Assembly: GCA_000697475.1 (NCBI GenBank)
Contig: JNEU01000812.1
Location: forward strand, 1-64,000
Source of the DNA: Lichtheimia corymbifera B2541
Taxonomy: Eukaryota > Mucoromycota > Mucoromycetes > Mucorales > Lichtheimiaceae
DNA length: 64,000 nt
Reading direction: 5' to 3'
The notes under the pieces were generated by a model, which did not search any database, was not told where the DNA came from, and saw only the letters and a list, made by a program, of their open reading frames with translations. The position numbers were made by a program, and so were the translations under genes. Within the stretch, counting starts at the first letter, position 1. The number at the start of each line of letters is the position of its first letter. Shown one piece after another: positions 1 through 12,411 of this stretch.

Positions 1-305
1 GTGATGATGATGATGATGGTGGTGGTGGTGTGGATCGATGAGCATTGAAACGGGAACGAGCAGATACACGAGGCATATTGATAATGGATGATCGATATTC
101 TACATGGCAGCGTAAAGTAAGCGAATGGTCGAACAAAGCTACTAAGAGACCTGTCGCCATGACACCCAAACCATTGACGTAGGCAATGCCACCACTTACC
201 ACAAGATTCGTCACAAGAGATCTATGTTTCCAATGGGGATGGTTGTTGCTGAGAAGAGAGCAAAGAAAAAGAGGTACACCACTGAGGTGGTGGTGGTTGA
301 GTTGG
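1..305 (-). CDS. Possible gene fragment leaving the left edge
   Basis: An open frame without stops runs on the minus strand from about 305 to the window edge. It reads as two hydrophobic stretches (around VVYLFFFALLS and AYVNGLGVMATGLLVALF), followed by a Pro/Ser run encoded by the trinucleotide repeats at 1-30. A GTAAGT donor (near 201) and a CGACAG acceptor (near 153) lie inside it, so part may be intron. I do not recognise the protein. The hydrophobic segments suggest a membrane protein or the 5' exons of one. The frame could also be chance, because CT-rich promoter DNA gives hydrophobic translations. Only the edge of any real gene is visible. Confidence 0.25.
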
Positions 306-2296
306 CTACTCAAACCACAGGAGCAGAAACATGGTGGAAGATGGCCAATCGATCGTTTACTGGAACTGAAAAATTGGTACGTGAATCAAGGTCACCCCCA
401 AGCCCGTGACCTGGGTCAGTGACCCAGCCAAAGCGGTGTCTGATACTCCCTAAGTATCATGCAAATGAGCTGCGTTGCACAAAGAAGTCCGTCTGCATCT
501 TCTGCTCTATCGGGGTCTACCTACTTGACAATGAACAAAGGCCACCTTTCATATAGCATCATGGTTACAGCATATGTAAAACATAAAGATGCCCATAACT
601 CGAAATTCTACAATGAAACGTGGGGTCTTCAATCGAACAAAGTTGCGCGGCAGGGTGAAGCGCATCTTGTGTAGAAGTTTCACGATCCGTGGCCAATCTC
701 AGATTCACCTAATGTCAGCACCCGCCAAAGTAGATCGTGGGTCGACCAAAATATTTTTGGCTGGTGGTGACATTGCGAAATCTGGGATTGGCCATGACAA
801 ACTTGATTTTTTTTTTTATTTTTTTTTATTTGTATGAGCCATGACAAACTTGAGACTTTGATAGTATATGCTTTCGACCCCGCTGAGCAACTTTGTTCTT
901 TGTAAGACCCCACGCTTCATTGCAAAATTTTGAGTTATGGGTGTGCTTGTGTTTTATATATGCTATAAGCGTGATGGAGGTAATGGATGACATTGAGGGC
1001 ATTATAGACAAGGTGAAGAACTAAGTGAAATGACACATGGTAGTTACACACACACAAAGAAATGTTCCTGACAGGTTGTTGCACAAACGGATGTGATGAT
1101 TTGCCTTTAGATAGGCATGTAAATAAACAGCATTCAAGAATAGGTTGCGAAACGTGCTTCAGGTGCCGTTGCTAACGATGGGCGGTTGAATACGTTGTTG
1201 CAGAGAATCACGTACCACTCACAAGCGAACAAGCTGTCGGCTAATGAAAGATGTATCTTCCCAATGAATCACCGTATACAGCCATCGTCGTAATTAGATA
1301 TGCTTTCACTAACTTCAACTATGTGGGTGTGTGCGGTGCGTGTTGAAGGGGCTATGAACAAGGAATAAAAACAGCTTTTTCCGGGGTTCTGAGACCAGTC
1401 GGCATTTTTGACTTGAAAGCTGGGACAAGGCACATAGCTTTCTTTGATGGGCGGCCCCTTTTAGCGCATGTGGATGTACGATGGTGAGAATTCTTTTGAA
1501 GATATGAGAATGATGCATAAGAGTATCGATGAAGAATAGAAGAAAGAACCAATTATGGTTTCCATGACTACATACCAGCACGACAACGCTTCTTCTCATC
1601 ATCATCAGGATGAAATCTATTATATCAGTAAGACAAAGAAGTATGCTACATGGATATGAATGCAGCAAATTGCTCGCCCAAAAGTGTATATGCATGCATT
1701 GCTGTCATCAAAGAGTGTAGCAGATGCCATCCAAAGTAAAGTGCCTGTTCTCCTCAATTGATTTATACGTACCAAAGATCATCACACGTATAACAACTTC
1801 TCCCTCTCTCTCAATGTAAAGGTATCAAGGCTCATTATGCACTTTGATCCAAAACGCATTGGCTGCGTTAGTACTGGATACGATCATGTGAGAACATGTA
1901 GTTCCTCTGAATGAAAGGTGTAGCACCCCTAGAGATGGGCTTCCAATATTCCCACTTGTATGATCTCAACTCATTATTCCGAAAAGAAGCCATAGTTTGA
2001 TATGACATTTGGGGGGTTATCTATGGCAGTAGGCAATGTCTTCTACAGAATCAGGTACCGCTCTTAGCCTTTGTGGTGGCTTCCGACAGCATCCGTGACT
2101 ACTGGGGTGATCACAGCCTACCCCGGCACTTTGTGTGTAAAAATTTGAGGGCAGCCGAGGTAGAGGTGAAAAAAACACTGTGAGCGCAACTCTTTTACTA
2201 CCCCTCTCCGTTTGTGTAAGTCGGCACACATCGCATCCCCCTTCTATCACTCTCATCCTCCATTTCTCACTCGCATTTCCTTTTTCTTTCAGTGCA
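306..2296. other. Non-coding stretch upstream of ATP4
   Basis: No convincing gene. It contains one foldback repeat copy (about 491-1140, listed separately). The remaining open frames are short, lack domain character and exist on both strands. The last 150 bases before the ATP synthase start are CT-rich, as expected for a promoter and 5' leader. Confidence 0.6.
491..1140. repeat. Foldback repeat, copy A (right end diverged)
   Basis: The left arm (about 550-720) and right arm (about 845-985) are imperfect reverse complements of each other, separated by a T-rich loop near 807-835. Both arms are recognisably the same family as the copy at 28533-29068. The left boundary begins with a TCTGCATCTT-type motif, as in that copy. 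After about 1000 the sequence instead resembles 32090-32220, the tail of the degenerate array. No protein is encoded. It is a non-autonomous, MITE-like foldback. Boundaries are approximate. Confidence 0.75.
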
Positions 2297-3402
2297 ATGG
2301 CTTTCCGTTTGTTGACCAAGGGCGCTACCGGTAAGCATTATCCCCTTCTTAAACAACATCGACCTCTTTTTGGTTTACGCGCCCAATGGAAATGCATTGA
2401 CTCAATGAACCGTTTTATTTATACAGCTGCCGCCGTCGCACGTCCTGCTATCATTACTTCTCGCCAGGCTCTTGGTGCTGCTGCGTAAGTCGATATTTTC
2501 TATATCTACGAATATGAAGGTTCCTTTATATTGATATACGTTTATCTTTTGGGAATGATATTAGTGTCCGTGCGTACAGCACTCCCAAGGAGGGTAAGTT
2601 TGACATGTATATATATTAAATGGACAATTGGCTGATACAATGGATAATTATAGTCGAGCCTAAGCAAAAGGCTGCCAGCATCATTGACTCCCTTCCCGGT
2701 AACTCTCTTGTTTCCAAGACCGGTTTCGTCACCTTGAGCACTGGTTTGGCTACTTTCCTTATCTCCAAGGAGATCTACGTCTTCAACGAAGAATCCCTTG
2801 TCCTTCTCTGCACTGGTGCTTTCTTGGGTGTTCTCCTCAAGTACTTGCGTGAGCCCTATGTCAACATGGCTGAAGATCACATCAACGTATGTATGAAGGA
2901 ATGTTGAAGAAAAGCAATATGGATTGGTAATTGACAGGTCTGTGTGTGTACATGTATATAGCGTATCAAGAGCATCTTGAACAAGGCTCGTCAGGACCAC
3001 AAGGCTGCTGTCCAAGACCGCATTAACGAGGCTGGTCAAATGAAGGACCTTGTTGACGTCACCAAGTCTCTCTTTGAGCTCTCCCGTGACACTGCTCGTG
3101 TCGAAGCTGAAGCTTTCGCTCTTAAGCAACAAGTCGCCGTTGCCCAAGAAGTTAAGAGCACTCTTGATTCGTGGGTTCGTCATGAAGCCAGCCTTCGTGA
3201 GCGTGAGCAAAAGCAATTGGCTGCTTACTTGATCGAGAAGGTTCAAAAGGATCTCCAAGACCCCAAGGTTCAACAACAAATCTTGGATCAGGCTGTTGCC
3301 GATATCCAAAGTAAGTTACAATCAATCATAAGTATTATGTGTGGATCAAGTATACTCATCATGTTTATTTTACCTCATTTAGAGATCGCCAAGTCTGCCT
3401 AA
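2297..3402 (+). CDS. ATP4: Mitochondrial F1Fo ATP synthase subunit b
   Basis: Peripheral-stalk subunit b of the mitochondrial ATP synthase, which ties F1 to the membrane sector. Six exons: 2297-2330, 2427-2484, 2565-2593, 2654-2886, 2962-3310 and 3383-3402 (723 nt, 240 residues). All introns are GT-AG. The N-terminus is short and Arg/Ala-rich, as in a mitochondrial targeting peptide (MAFRLLTKGA, then AAVARPAIITSRQ). The mature part starts EPKQKAASIIDSLPGN, followed by two adjacent hydrophobic segments (SKTGFVTLSTGLATFLIS and LVLLCTGAFLGVLL). A long charged alpha-helical stalk (HINRIKSILNKARQDHKAAV onward) then runs to the C-terminus. Length and order match fungal Atp4. The ATG at 2297 is the first after the CT-rich leader. 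The last exon is only 20 nt. Confidence 0.95.
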
Positions 3403-3897
3403 GCTCCCCCTCTCATTGTTCTATATCGTTTTACAATATAAATCATCACCATCTCACGAAATTGCAGGGCGTCCATTTCTCTGTAGATTGTTTGAAGTTT
3501 CTAGACAATGAACATTGTTTTTTATCCCATTCATCACGTGGTTTCATTATATGATGTTGTTTTCTGCAATGTTCGCCCCATTGACGTGTTCCATTAACAT
3601 CGCCTCCTTTGTGTGGATATTCATTCTTCTATGCATGCATGTTGCAAACAATGATCATCTACTAGGCAATGTCCTTTATTGAAACACCTTTAATGTAACA
3701 TTCTAATCAAGGGTACTGGTTGCCATGGCAATTCACTTTGTCGGATAATCAATCAACACGATAATGGGGCCGCATTATTCGTTAACACGCGGCGACGCGT
3801 TTCATTATGTCGCGAAAAATCCGAGCTTCCTCTCTTTCCTTTTCCGTTGACGAGCATACACACTCCCTCCTCCTTCACCACTGCATGGACACCAGCA
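3403..3897. other. Intergenic: ATP4 3' region and ELG1 promoter
   Basis: About 500 bp with no ORF of interest. It is AT-rich after the ATP4 stop. From about 3720 it is more mixed, with CT-rich tracts (3826-3880) just before the next start codon. Confidence 0.6.
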
Positions 3898-6800
3898 ATG
3901 ACCGTTGAAGCTGTCAATGCACCCAAAGTACATCCCTTCTTCGCCAAGCGTAGTCAATTGAAGCCGAGTTCCAAGAATGAGAGCAATGCGTTGAAACAAT
4001 CACCTTCTTCACCTGTCGTTGTTTCAGGGGATAAGAGCGATCAGCCTTCCAAACCTCTTGAGCAGTTGTCTAACGGCAGAACGACTCGAGCAACAAGTAA
4101 AGCCATGTCGACTTGTCCAGCAGAGAGCTCAACAACAGCTGCCAAACGTTATGCGCGATATCGACAAGAAGTAAAGGAGCGTATCCATGATGAAGAGTGC
4201 CAACAAGCAAGGGTGGACGAGGAGCTCTCACCCATGGATCAACTGCTACGCGACTTTTATGGATGCTTATTGACTGAACCCGAAGATGATACCATTCCTC
4301 CAATGCCTTGTTATCGTCCATTCAAAAAAGGTCCTGCAGTATGGCCCGATCAATCATTGTTTCAAGGTGGACATATTCATCAATTCGACAATGAAAACTA
4401 CTTTGCGTCAAAGGAAGCAACTTGTTCATCAGCGGCGGTCAAAGAGCAACCTGAGGATCGTGTTCGCAAAATCCTCATCACATCAGGTCCAGCTTATTTC
4501 ACTGAGCGACGTGCCTGGAGAACAACAACATCTAGAAAGACGATTCCACCTTCGACAATTGCTGGATCGAATAAGCAACCAAAGACCACGGTGACATTGA
4601 ATCGAGCAAAGGTGGAAAGATTGATGGATAACACATACAGGGATTGGAGGAAAGTTCCTGTGTGCGAACACTTGTTTTCTCTGCTCTTTAAGGACGCGAA
4701 TGATGATGATGATGATGATGACAATGAGGATACCCATCGACAACTTTCATGGCCGGACAAATATCGACCTAAGCATGTATCGAATCTTCTCGGCAATCCC
4801 AAATGCTACTCGTTTTTATCAGAATGGTTACATCAGAGCAAGGTTCGAACCAGCAAAGAGGAGCAGCAGAAAGGCAACAAAAGCAAACGAGCCAAAGTCG
4901 ACAAAGGCAAATCACCATCATTGGAATTTGAACAACTGACATTGGATGGCTCGGATCATGAAGAAGAGGAGGAGGATGGAGGATCCTGTATGGAGGAAGA
5001 TAACGATCACGATGACGACGAGGATGATGATGACTTTGTGATGAGGGATTCAAGGAGGAAAAGGCCAAAACGAGAAAAGAAGAAACACAACATCGTTTTG
5101 ATGGTTGGACCCAATGGTGTCGGCAAAACAGCAAGTATTTATACGGCAGCACATGAGATTGGATTTGACGTATTTGAGATCAATGCGGGTTCAAGACGAT
5201 CGGGCAAAGACGTTCTTTCAGCCGTCGGTGAGATGAGTGACAGTCACCAAGTCAACTTCGCCGAAGGTTCTTCCAAGGAGCAATTTGCAAACCTTGCTTT
5301 GATGTTTGAAGCCGAATCCAAGAAACGTCAACTGCAAGAAGATCAAAACAAGCAAAACGCCAAGAAAAGAAAGACGCGACCGGAGACAGCGAACAGCAAA
5401 GGATCGATCATGAGCCATTTTGCAAAGCTTCCAAAGACAACAACAACAACACCTGATCAATCTCATACAGCAATGGCAGTGGATGAACCGGAAGAGAGCC
5501 ATACTGATACCACCCATGAGAAGAGCAATGGCAACAAAGAAGAAGCTGTTGATGATGATAAGAAAAAGGACCAGCAACAATTGAGCGCACCCAAGCAGAG
5601 CTTGATCCTGATTGAAGAGGCTGATTTGTTGTACGAGGATGACAAAGGTTTCTGGCCTGCAGTGATTGATCTTGCACAAAGAAGCAAACGACCGATCATT
5701 ATGACATGCAATGGTGAATTATTTGTTGTTGAATAGGCGAAATTCAAATCGACTGATTTCTTTTTCTCATTTAGATGATGATTTGATACCTGCTGAATCG
5801 CTTTCATTTGAAAAGGTGATCCGAGTGCCTGGACCAAACCGGAAGATACTCGCACCTTATTTGCAATTGCTGTGCCTGAACGAAGGATATATCATCGATC
5901 CATTTGAGCTTGTGCATCTTATTGCATCGATTGGGAATGATTTACGCCAACTGATACAGACGCTCGAAGTGTGGTGCAAGCAACCTGATATAGCTGTTCC
6001 TGAACGGGATACTAGCAAGGGGAAGAGAACTTTTGTTGCGTGTCCTCGGATATTTGCTCAGTACATGGACCTTGACGACAATGGTCATATCGATGAATTC
6101 TCAAAAGACGATTTCTGGAATAAGATTGATATGCCATTACTCAGCCAACTATATACGGACAAGATCAACAACGTCAAGCCCAAGGCTAACATTGCAGAAG
6201 CCATGTGGGCAAATGACATCAAAGGTGTTATGCGTGCCTTGGATACTGCATGCTTTGTGGATTCTTATATCGCTCCAACGCATGAATCAGTGAGTGTGAA
6301 TAAGATGACGTTTGATGTACATGAAATTAAATGTTTTTATCTTTTTTTTTTTCCTGCAGGGCCTACAGCAAGAGAATAATGATCAACTAGCGGGATATTC
6401 TGGGTCACTTTGTACGAGTGAGCATGCAGATGCGGCGTTGCAAGACTTGGGTTCGACCATCATGACGCTCAGCAATAAGCGATTGAAGAATCGTAAATGG
6501 CAACAAGAAATCCGACAAGGTGCCGCCACATGGGGCGAATTGTGTGACATTCGGTATGTACTTTGGCGGGGTCATGCAAAATCGGCGCAGCCATAGAGTA
6601 ACCCATGGATGGTCAAATATAGAACAACTACCTTCCTTGAATGCAGTGATGCATCCATGCGATTACTAAACTGGCGATTGGCAGCGATTCCGGTCCGAAG
6701 CATTGTTATGCCAGATTATATACCTGCCATCCGAGCCATGTGTCGTGAAGAACAAGTTATCACCAATACTCGTAGAAAAAGACGACCAGCTCGACGGAAG

Positions 6801-7003
6801 CGGAATTGGGTACTTAACGAGGATAGCATCGCGACATTGACACGGGATCGGGCAATAACAAATACGGTAAGCTTGATATGCTAAGGCGAAAGGATGCTTT
6901 TTTATCTCACATGATGGATTACGACTAGACCCGCCATTGGCATGAACATGCAATCAAGTGCACTGAACGCTGGAACAAATCGCCCACCAACAACATAGGC
7001 TAG
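3898..7003 (+). CDS. ELG1: Elg1/ATAD5-like RFC-type clamp unloader
   Basis: Large subunit of the alternative RFC complex that removes PCNA from DNA during replication (nucleus). Exons 3898-5713, 5775-6289, 6360-6553, 6647-6866 and 6929-7003 give 2820 nt, 939 residues. The first in-frame ATG is 3898; the open frame before it has no ATG. The N-terminus is disordered and carries a short HPFFAKR motif reminiscent of PCNA-binding peptides. The RFC signature WPDKYRPKHVSNLLGNPK is followed by an acidic insert. Walker A is GPNGVGKTASIY, then EINAGSRRSGKDVLSAVGE. The Walker B-like strand is SLILIEEADLLYEDDKGFWPAV with IIMTCND as sensor region. A helical C-terminal domain follows (GNDLRQLIQTLEVWC). The Asp/Glu runs and degenerate Walker B fit Elg1/ATAD5 better than canonical RFC1, and no BRCT domain is seen. 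The last exon encodes 24 residues and ends NNIG. Confidence 0.88.
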
Positions 7004-7372
7004 AATAAGCTAAAAATACGAGTGATTGTGGCTGCCCAAGAGTAAACTGTTCGATTCCCCCCAATTCATTCTTCTTCATCAAGAAAAAAAGAGTTACCAT
7101 GATATGGGTTGTCTCACATATGTTCGTATGGTGTGTATATACAGACGCAGCTCCTTTTTTTTTCTCTCTTGATGGTCATACATCTCTCTTTCTCTTCTCT
7201 TTCTTTTCCACTTTTTTCCCTTTTTCCTTTTCTTTCACTTTTATTCACTTTCTATCTATCTTTATTGTGGCTTCTACTTTCCCCTTTCACCTCTAATTTT
7301 TTTTTTACCCTTGTCGGCATAACACTGGCACCAACACACACGAACAGCATATATCCAACCAACCACACTAAA
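7004..7372. promoter_or_regulatory. CT-rich promoter and leader of the RhoGAP gene
   Basis: About 370 bp between two genes on the same strand. From 7150 to 7310 the plus strand is almost pure T/C with short A interruptions, a common fungal promoter or 5' leader composition. No TATA box could be placed with confidence. Confidence 0.5.
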
Positions 7373-10300
7373 ATGAACAATACAACAACACGAAAGGATC
7401 CAATATCAACGCCACTGTTACAGTCTAATGACAATAAGCGACATTCACAACCACGAGGCCTTATGCGACAATCGCACATTCTACAATCTCGACGAGCTTC
7501 AAGTACCGGCACTGCAACAGGCACGCCAACTCAGCATTACTGCTACGCCTGTGATCAACCATGCACACATAGCGACCGCAAGCATATCAACGCTCTGGGA
7601 CGCCTATACCACTATCAATGTTTTGTTTGTGAAGCAAGTATTTATTTTAGACTTTTTGATGCAGCATGCGTAGTGTGTGTGGGGTAGAAAAAAAGGGTTG
7701 CATGGGCCAATCCCTGCTTCTTTTATTGAAGACAAAGAGGAAGACAAAGACAAAGGGGGAAAATACGATCATGTCAGCAGCAAAAGAGCTTGGACCATGG
7801 AAAGGGGAAAGAGTTATATGGGGGATGATGACCCACAAGATGATCCATCAGGAGCTTACCCATATTTATAGGATTGTCATACGTCAGTGACCAGCAGATA
7901 CTATGCCATCGAACGAGGAAATCAACCATCGATTGTTTGTGAAAAGCATTACTACATCCACACACAATGCGCCCATTGCAACGAACGTTTTCAAGCCGAT
8001 ACTTTGGTTGAGTGGATTAATGGATTGAAATACCATCAGCAATGTATTCAATGTCCTGGGTGTCTTTTGACCAAACGTGCATCTTCCTCCTCCTCCAGTC
8101 AATCCTCCTTTACCAGTAATGGCAATTGGAAAATGATCAACAGAGGACAAAGACAACAAAGTCACGAGCAATTTGAGGAAAAAAGCAACTCATTCACTTA
8201 TGATGGAAAATCCTATTGTCGATACCACTATTCATTATTACGCGGCACAGCATGCATTGGCTGCGGTCAGGCTGTATTGGATAAGCCTGTCGAAGATGAT
8301 TCTGAGCGAGGTCGTTGGTGGCATTACGAATGTTTCAAAATTTACAAGGTAAATGATACGTCAATCCTGGTATCAGATGTGATAGCTAATCATGATCCCC
8401 TTCTTCTTCTAGTACTGGCAAGTCAAGCTTGTTGATCCTCGTAATGATCGTCATGGTATGTACTCTTTATGGTAGTTGGCATGCAACTCAGACGACTTGT
8501 AGATGAATTCTCGACGATGAGCCCCAACGAGCTTATTGCTATCCAAGCAGCTGTGGAGACAACAAGGAAGCAAGTGTGGTCTGAATTACATGCATTTGAA
8601 GACTCGTTAGCAACCTATATCTATGACCTTGGATTGCATATCACCGCTGGCTCCTTTCATGAATCCGTTTCCATGGCACGTCAACTCGCATGGCATTTGC
8701 GTGCACTGTTCACTGCACATCAATCGATCCACACCCTGTATACCCAACATGATCTTAGCAATCAAAAAGGTAATCATTGAAAGGCACCCCAAGCATTGAC
8801 AATCGCTAATAGTGGATATGGATCGGATACAGTACCCGAGTGTAACAAGTGGACTCGATTGATCGGATCTCAAATAATCCAGCTATTCCAGCTTTTCGAT
8901 AAGCAAAAGGATGACGAGGAACGACATGTGTTTGGCAAAAAGGTGTTCGATTTCGTTGGCAGCCTAGCAAACAGCCTCAAAGTTTTACTACATGATGGAT
9001 TGGTGGAGGCGTTACAGCTGGTAAGTTAAACATAGGAAGGGGGAAAAGGTGGTGCGTGACAACAGCCATGCATGACAATATTATGCATAAACGCTTGAAG
9101 GAGGAATGTTTTCTTTACAGGGCCTTACATTAAACAAGCGCACGTACATTGTAGGAACATAACTCGGATGTCAAGAACGTATTGTCTGTTTTCCTTCAGC
9201 CATTTGGTGATTTGAAGAGGCATAGTGCATGGATACCTGGGCGCTATCTGTTTAAGGAATCACCCTTTCCAGAGACAGCTACCATGTCAGTGTCAGAGCA
9301 AGAAGACAAATGTCGACAATGCCAGAGGATTATATTGGACCCATGCCTTCGTCACGGCGTAGGATCTTGGCATTTGAGCTGCTTAATATGTGGTGCATGC
9401 AAACAGCAAATCCAGCACCCTCGTCAAGCACGTGTTGGTTATCATACAGAGAAATCTGGTCAAGTCGATATGCTATTGCTTTGCGACCAATGCACTGTTG
9501 ACCCGCGTAATAGACCAAAGCACGTTATGCAGCAAACCCAGCTCATCCCGGTTTCACAGTTGGAACAATGCATGCACTTGTTGCGTGTTGCACTTGCTCG
9601 TGTGGAACAGCAAACAACCACGACATTGGCCACAGGTCAGAGCACAAAAAGGAAATTTCATCAATACATCAAGCCTGATCAATGTCGTCGTGTAATAATT
9701 GGTTATAGGCAAAAACGGACTAAAGAAGATGCAGCATGCTGTGGATGAGAAAACAAAACATTCGCAAAATCGACAACAGCCACTTTCTTCTTCACCTGCT
9801 TCTTTTCGACAATTGACAGTTGACACAGGAGCAGCTGCTGCTGCTGACAATATCAGGATGCAACAAAATGCTCAGCCCCAACAACAACAACAACAGCCAA
9901 CAGGCACTATATATTGGTCCAACGTCAAACGTATGAAATCAAGTCAAGCTGATTCTACCAATACTACTCCTCATACGATTGGCAACACACCCACACCACG
10001 ACGTGCGTTAACGATACATCAGTCATCAAGCGAAGCCATAAGCCCTACATCACCATCTTCGTCTCCCACGAGTAAATTTGTTGGTTACAGCACGCTACGC
10101 AGAGCGCTGAGCACAGGTCGCGGTACTCGTAATCATACAAGTAGCACCCTTCCTGCTCAGCAACAACGTTTACATGAAAAACCTACGGTTGCCACACTAC
10201 AACGCCGTCATTGTCTCAGTAGTGGCTGTAAGAACGAGGACGCAATGCACTGGCTTGTCGATGTTTCAGACCTTCAGGACTTTTTATTGAGAAACCTAGC

Positions 10301-11572
10301 AGCACTTTATGTTGAACGCTATGTCGGTGGTTATTTTGAGATCGAAGAATTACTAGCACTTGTTGAACCACGCAAGGAATCGCTATGGGGCAAAGTCAAG
10401 CTTCACTTTCGTTCAGCACGACAATATTCACCAGCAGAATGGATGCTTACGACACCTTCAACTAGCAGCAGTCCAGCACAACATACGAACAGCGGCAATA
10501 ACAATAATCACAGCACTCGTGTATTTGGAGTATCCTTATCAAGCTTGGCAACGAAACAACGACACCACCCCAAAGACCAACCAGCACGTGCAACTGCATT
10601 GCAATATGTGACCACCCATCACCCTACAATAGCTGCATACATTTCCGAGAATGTCATGGCTCCGATCATTGTGCAGGATTGCATCTTGGCCTTACTGCAA
10701 CAAGGTAAGCATCTCTTATTTTCCCCCTTTATGCATGCACTGACATTCTACATTTATAGATTTGGCTGTGGAAGGCATCTTTCGCAAAAATGGTAACATC
10801 CGCGAACTACGAGAAATGTCACAATCGGTCGACAGGGGTGAACCCTATTTCGAGCAGCTTATGCAAATATCATCTTCCATTCAGCTGGCTGCTTTGCTTA
10901 AGCGATTCATTCGAGATATGCCAGAGCCTTTATTGACCTTCAGGTTATACAACCTTTTCCTTTCCAGTCTACGTATGTATCCAACTACTATCCTCGTCGT
11001 ATTGTGTATTTGCTTACCAACTCATATAGAGATGGAGACTGAGCAAGAAACAAAGGCAGTATTACATCTTGCATGTTGCATGTTGCCCAAGCCAAATCGA
11101 GATTTCATGCAGCTACTGTTTTTATTCCTCAATCATGTTGCATCGTTCCACGCCAAGAATCTCATGGACATACACAACCTTGCAGTAGTACTGACACCTG
11201 GCGTATTCTATGCACCGCCAACGATGGCAGAACGCTACCGAATGCCAAGGGATGAGATTAGAGTCGTGCATTTGCTCATCAAATACCAAGCCGAGTTCAT
11301 TACGGTAAATGTGAAAAACATCATCATCAACAACCTGTCTAACACTAAGATGACTTTTTTAGGTACCCAAAGAATTCAATCTGGTTATGCAAGATAGTGG
11401 CATGATCAAAAGCCTATACCACGCCGATCTTACTTCGTCCAAAGACTTTGTCCGCACCTATGCTAATATGATGAAAATGAAGAAACAAGGAAACGCTGTG
11501 GGTGTGTCACCATTAGCAAGTCGATCAGCTATCGCCTTGACCAGCGCTCCACCGCAGGCACGGATGAAGTAG
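7373..11572 (+). CDS. LRG1: LIM-domain Rho GTPase-activating protein (Lrg1-like)
   Basis: Probable GAP for a Rho1-type GTPase acting in cell-wall and polarity signalling. Exons: 7373-7633, 7872-8348, 8413-8455, 8503-8769, 8833-9020, 9121-9150, 9200-9635, 9709-10704, 10760-10972, 11030-11304 and 11363-11572 (3396 nt, 1131 residues). LIM1 begins CYACDQPC and continues across intron 1 (FVCE|DC). LIM2 begins CEKHYYIHTQCAHC and continues to CIGCGQAV. A helical middle follows, then LIM3 (CRQCQRIILDPCLRHG to LLCDQC). The C-terminal RhoGAP domain shows EGIFRKNGNIRELREM (arginine finger region), LLKRFIRDMPEPLL and NLMDIHNLAVVLTPGVFY. Three LIM domains plus RhoGAP is the Lrg1 layout. Intron 1 is GC-AG (donor GCAAGT at 7634); reading GT at 7638 instead breaks the LIM frame. 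Exon 6 is only 30 nt. Confidence 0.9.
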
Positions 11573-12411
11573 TATTTAGGCTCATGTATTCCCACACATC
11601 TAACTTTTTATATATCCCTTGCTCTCCCCTGACCTCTATATATCAACCTTGAACTGAAAAAGTATTCAATACAACAAAGTGCAATCATTCTTCTTGTAAT
11701 CCATTGTGCATTGGTGGGAAAACGGATAGATCGGTTAATGCCGACGTTTTGTTTGGCAGATGCATCTTGATTTCACGACATGTTTGTTTTATATTTAATC
11801 AACCCCCATGATAACGAATGCAAAGCGGAAACGAACACACTTGCATGATGGTCATAAGTCATATGTGTGTGTGTCCCATGGTTCTGGTTATGTAGCATGG
11901 GCTAAAAATGGATCTCTCTCTCCTCAGCCCAAGCTGCTGCGGACAGGTGGGTTGGGTGTACGACGTTGCCATGATACAGTTATAGATTTATTCTCGGATT
12001 ACGCAAAGTGTGATACACATCATGATGATGTGCTTTCGATCGAATATCTTTATGGAAATCATTGTTTTCCCTTGGCCATAGACGCTTACAATTTTCTCCC
12101 ATGTGCAACGACATCATCCAGAGGGCTCAGCTTTCGGAGGAGAAAAAAGAGCAAAGATGCAGCAACCAAAGTAGCAGTGTAACGTCTGTGCTTGGTGACA
12201 CGGATAAGAGAGAAATCTTTATACTGTATTTGTCCAAGAGTAAAGTACAACCAAAAACAGCTACAAGAGAGGGAGATGATGCATGATACATGTAGAATGG
12301 AAGAGATGCAGTAATATGTAAAACAAGATGAAGGGAATGGAGAATGTAAATAATATGATACAAAAGGATGAGGAGAAGAGGGATGGATGGATAATAGAGG
12401 AGGAGGAAAAT
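11573..12411. other. Convergent intergenic region
   Basis: 3' ends of the RhoGAP (+) and the glycosyltransferase-like gene (-). One plus-strand frame of about 124 codons (11808-12182) starts with ATG but has no recognisable domain, no introns and poor protein character, so I do not call it. The rest is AT-rich or purine-rich. Confidence 0.55.

Noticed and set aside
1315..1695. 126-codon minus-strand ORF
   Set aside because: Composition rich in His/Leu/Phe/Ser as expected for antisense of purine-rich DNA; no motif.
2542..3309. 255-codon minus-strand ORF across ATP4
   Set aside because: Antisense shadow of the ATP4 coding exons and introns; the plus-strand protein is unambiguous.
11808..12182. 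124-codon ORF between the RhoGAP and glycosyltransferase-like genes
   Set aside because: No family, no splice structure, irregular composition; lies in the 3' regions of two genes.
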